DNA of 64,000 bases from Mesorhizobium tamadayense (GTDB lineage Bacteria; Pseudomonadota; Alphaproteobacteria; Rhizobiales; Rhizobiaceae): positions 186,001 to 250,000 of the forward strand of contig NZ_RQXT01000001.1 of NCBI RefSeq assembly GCF_003863365.1, in the 5' to 3' direction. Below are positions 62,687-64,000 of the stretch, piece after piece. The notes beneath the pieces are model-generated. The model made no database searches and was not told the DNA's origin. It saw only the letters and a list, made by a program, of their open reading frames with translations. How positions within the stretch are numbered: the first letter of the stretch is position 1; every line of letters starts with the position of its first letter. Made by a program: the position numbers and the translations under genes.

Positions 62687-63309
62687 GACAGGACCTCCGA
62701 CAAGGAAGCCGACCATTCGGTGATACGCGTCTCGAAGACCGTTTCATCGATGGTCACGGTCAGGTCGAAGCCGGCGGCTTCGGTGAAATCGAGATTGGCC
62801 GCCCGGTCCCCAAGCGCTGCCTTCAGCGGCTCGAACAGCGACAGCGGCCCGCGCACCGCGATGCGCACGGCCTCGCTATCGGCAATCGCGGCGCTGATGG
62901 TGCGGGCAAGGGCATCGAGCGAGCGCTTCTGCAGATCGTCGCTGACGATCCCGCCGATGATGCGGGCAATCGTGACGCCGGCAAGCTCGGCAACGCGCGC
63001 CTCCATGGCGTCGATGCGCGTCCTGACCGCCGCGCCGAGATCGCCTCCGAAGCTTTCCAGGAACGCTTTCGCCGCATCGTCATGGGCCTGGCGTTCGGCC
63101 TCGAGCGCCGCCTCGTGGGCGGCCGCGAGCCGCGCCTCGAGTGCTGCTTCCGCATCGGCCACCGCCTCGGCGATCAGCGCACCGATGTCGGCCTGCGGCG
63201 GGGATGCCTCCGGCATGCGCTCGATGTCAGGCGACGCCGGTGCCTGGCCGGCGCGCGGGGCGCGCGAACCGAAATCAGGCAGGAGATCGAAAAGGGCTCC
63301 CGAAGCCAT
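62683..63309 (-). CDS. FliH-like flagellar export stator
   Basis: A 208-residue protein with an Ala/Glu-rich coiled coil (about 45-85) and a C-terminal alpha/beta domain (LFEPLKAALGDRAANLDF, then DLTVTIDETVFETRITEWSASL) that resembles FliH/V-ATPase subunit E. It lies 3 nt after fliF, where fliH belongs. The name is likely but not certain. Confidence 0.7.
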   Translation of the reverse strand: MASGALFDLLPDFGSRAPRAGQAPASPDIERMPEASPPQADIGALIAEAVADAEAALEARLAAAHEAALEAERQAHDDAAKAFLESFGGDLGAAVRTRIDAMEARVAELAGVTIARIIGGIVSDDLQKRSLDALARTISAAIADSEAVRIAVRGPLSLFEPLKAALGDRAANLDFTEAAGFDLTVTIDETVFETRITEWSASLSEVLS

Positions 63310-63312
63310 GGC

Positions 63313-64000
63313 TTAACCCGCGGCTTCCGGGGCGGCCGCCCATTTGCGCAGAATTTGGGCGGTGCGTTCCTCATTGAAGTCGACCATACGTGCCAGCCGT
63401 TCCTGCGGCGCGGGCCTGATCTTCTGGCGCAGGTCGTCGAGCGGGGTGGTGCCCGGGCGGGCGCCCGACAGGGCGCCGATCGGCGTGTCGGCGGCGATCG
63501 CGGCCACCGGCGCGTCAGGCGTCGGCAGCGAGCGCTGGACATCGTCGAAGCTCGGGCCGGCGATGGGCGCGGGCTTCGCCGATGCCGTCAGCGCGGTCGC
63601 CATCGGCCGCAGGCCGAAGAAAGCGACGAGGAAGACGACGACGATGAAGGCGCCGGCGTTGATGAGGGTGCCTGTATAGGTGCCGATCGAGGCGAGGACG
63701 CCCGGCTGGTCGATCGGCTCGCCGTCCAGCCCGTCGATGAACTCGACCGCCGAGACGTCGATGATGTCACCGCGCTTATCGTCGAAGCCGGTGGCCGACG
63801 CCACCATCTTCTGGATATCGGCGACGCGCTTGGCGATCTGCTCCGGCGTTGCGTCCTTGCCGAGAATGGTCTTGAGCCGACCTTGGTTGACGACGACGGC
63901 GATCGACATCTTGGTCACCGAATAGCCGTTGGAGACGGTGGCGATCTTCTTGGAGTTGATCTCGTAATTGGTGATCTCTTCCTTGCGGTCGTTCTGCGAG
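63313..64000 (-). CDS. fliF: Flagellar MS-ring protein FliF, C-terminal part
   Basis: Partial: the reading frame stays open through the window edge (SQNDRKEEITNYEINSKKI leads into YSVTKMSIAVVVNQ), so the N-terminus is missing. Visible are the end of the periplasmic FliF_C region, a membrane segment (about INAGAFIVVVFLVAFFGLRPM) and the cytoplasmic tail that binds FliG. It is the first visible gene of the fliF-fliH-motB-motC-fliK-slt unit. Confidence 0.92.
   Translation of the reverse strand, partial: SQNDRKEEITNYEINSKKIATVSNGYSVTKMSIAVVVNQGRLKTILGKDATPEQIAKRVADIQKMVASATGFDDKRGDIIDVSAVEFIDGLDGEPIDQPGVLASIGTYTGTLINAGAFIVVVFLVAFFGLRPMATALTASAKPAPIAGPSFDDVQRSLPTPDAPVAAIAADTPIGALSGARPGTTPLDDLRQKIRPAPQERLARMVDFNEERTAQILRKWAAAPEAAG

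Noticed and set aside
61418..63316. Plus-strand open frame of 632 codons opposite motB and the fliH-like gene
   Set aside because: Shadow of well-identified minus-strand genes; composition is that of an antisense frame and no ribosome-binding site is seen.

Overview
The window is 64 kb of GC-rich chromosome from an alphaproteobacterium of the order Hyphomicrobiales, most likely Mesorhizobium or a close relative in the Phyllobacteriaceae. Support comes from the flagellar gene order with FtcR/Rem, FlbT, FlaF, MotC and CheL-type FlgJ, an Omp10-like lipoprotein of the Brucella type, homospermidine synthase, a DUF680-like secreted peptide, and families of dispersed palindromic repeats typical of rhizobial genomes. 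No transposase, integrase, phage gene, rRNA operon or CRISPR array was found. One tRNA gene (Gln, anticodon TTG) is present. The taxonomic call is inferred from gene content, not from a database search.

Positions 1-24,000 hold mostly envelope and housekeeping genes: a DUF459 SGNH-like protein and an MltB-type lytic transglycosylase, galU, an outer-membrane beta-barrel protein, arabinose-5-phosphate isomerase, the SPFH/NfeD pair, ferrochelatase, a LysM-tailed periplasmic 5'-nucleotidase, an Omp10-like lipoprotein, homospermidine synthase, a DUF3445 haem protein, pabB-pabC, a membrane-anchored helix-hairpin-helix protein with a histone-H1-like linker, an M3 peptidase, a sigma-54 response regulator, a DUF882 protein and tRNA-Gln. 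Positions 24,000-41,500 are mixed metabolism and transport: a divergent AraC/SDR pair around a three-copy tandem repeat, KDPG aldolase, tRNA uridine hydroxylase TrhO, a packed GNAT - CDF zinc exporter - small membrane protein - D-erythronate dehydrogenase operon, a Ni/Co exporter with a DUF1007 partner, an amidase-LysR pair, ornithine/lysine decarboxylase behind a structured leader of about 430 nt, a GNAT acetyltransferase carrying an in-frame palindromic repeat, and an SCP2 protein behind a perfect 18-bp palindrome.

Positions 41,500-64,000 are a flagellar locus read entirely on the minus strand. In transcription order it runs fliF (cut by the window edge), a fliH-like gene, motB, motC, fliK, a transglycosylase, ftcR, flgE, flgK, flgL, flaF, flbT, flgD, fliQ, then flhA, fliR, a FliJ-like gene, a small secreted protein, flgJ/cheL, a FlgN-like gene and a one-TM protein. 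The order is the conserved rhizobial/Brucella one, except that about 4.5 kb (monooxygenase-fold protein, ClC chloride channel, MFS transporter) lies between fliQ and flhA, bounded on both sides by dispersed palindromes.

Functionally, ornithine decarboxylase and homospermidine synthase together give a route from ornithine through putrescine to homospermidine. GalU, the isomerase, the transglycosylases, the SPFH/NfeD pair and the barrel protein serve the cell envelope, and the CDF, NicO and DUF1007 genes suggest divalent-metal handling. The least ordinary features are the repeat inserted in frame in the GNAT gene, repeats that reach or supply neighbouring stop codons, the odc2 leader, and two unassigned operator-like repeats.
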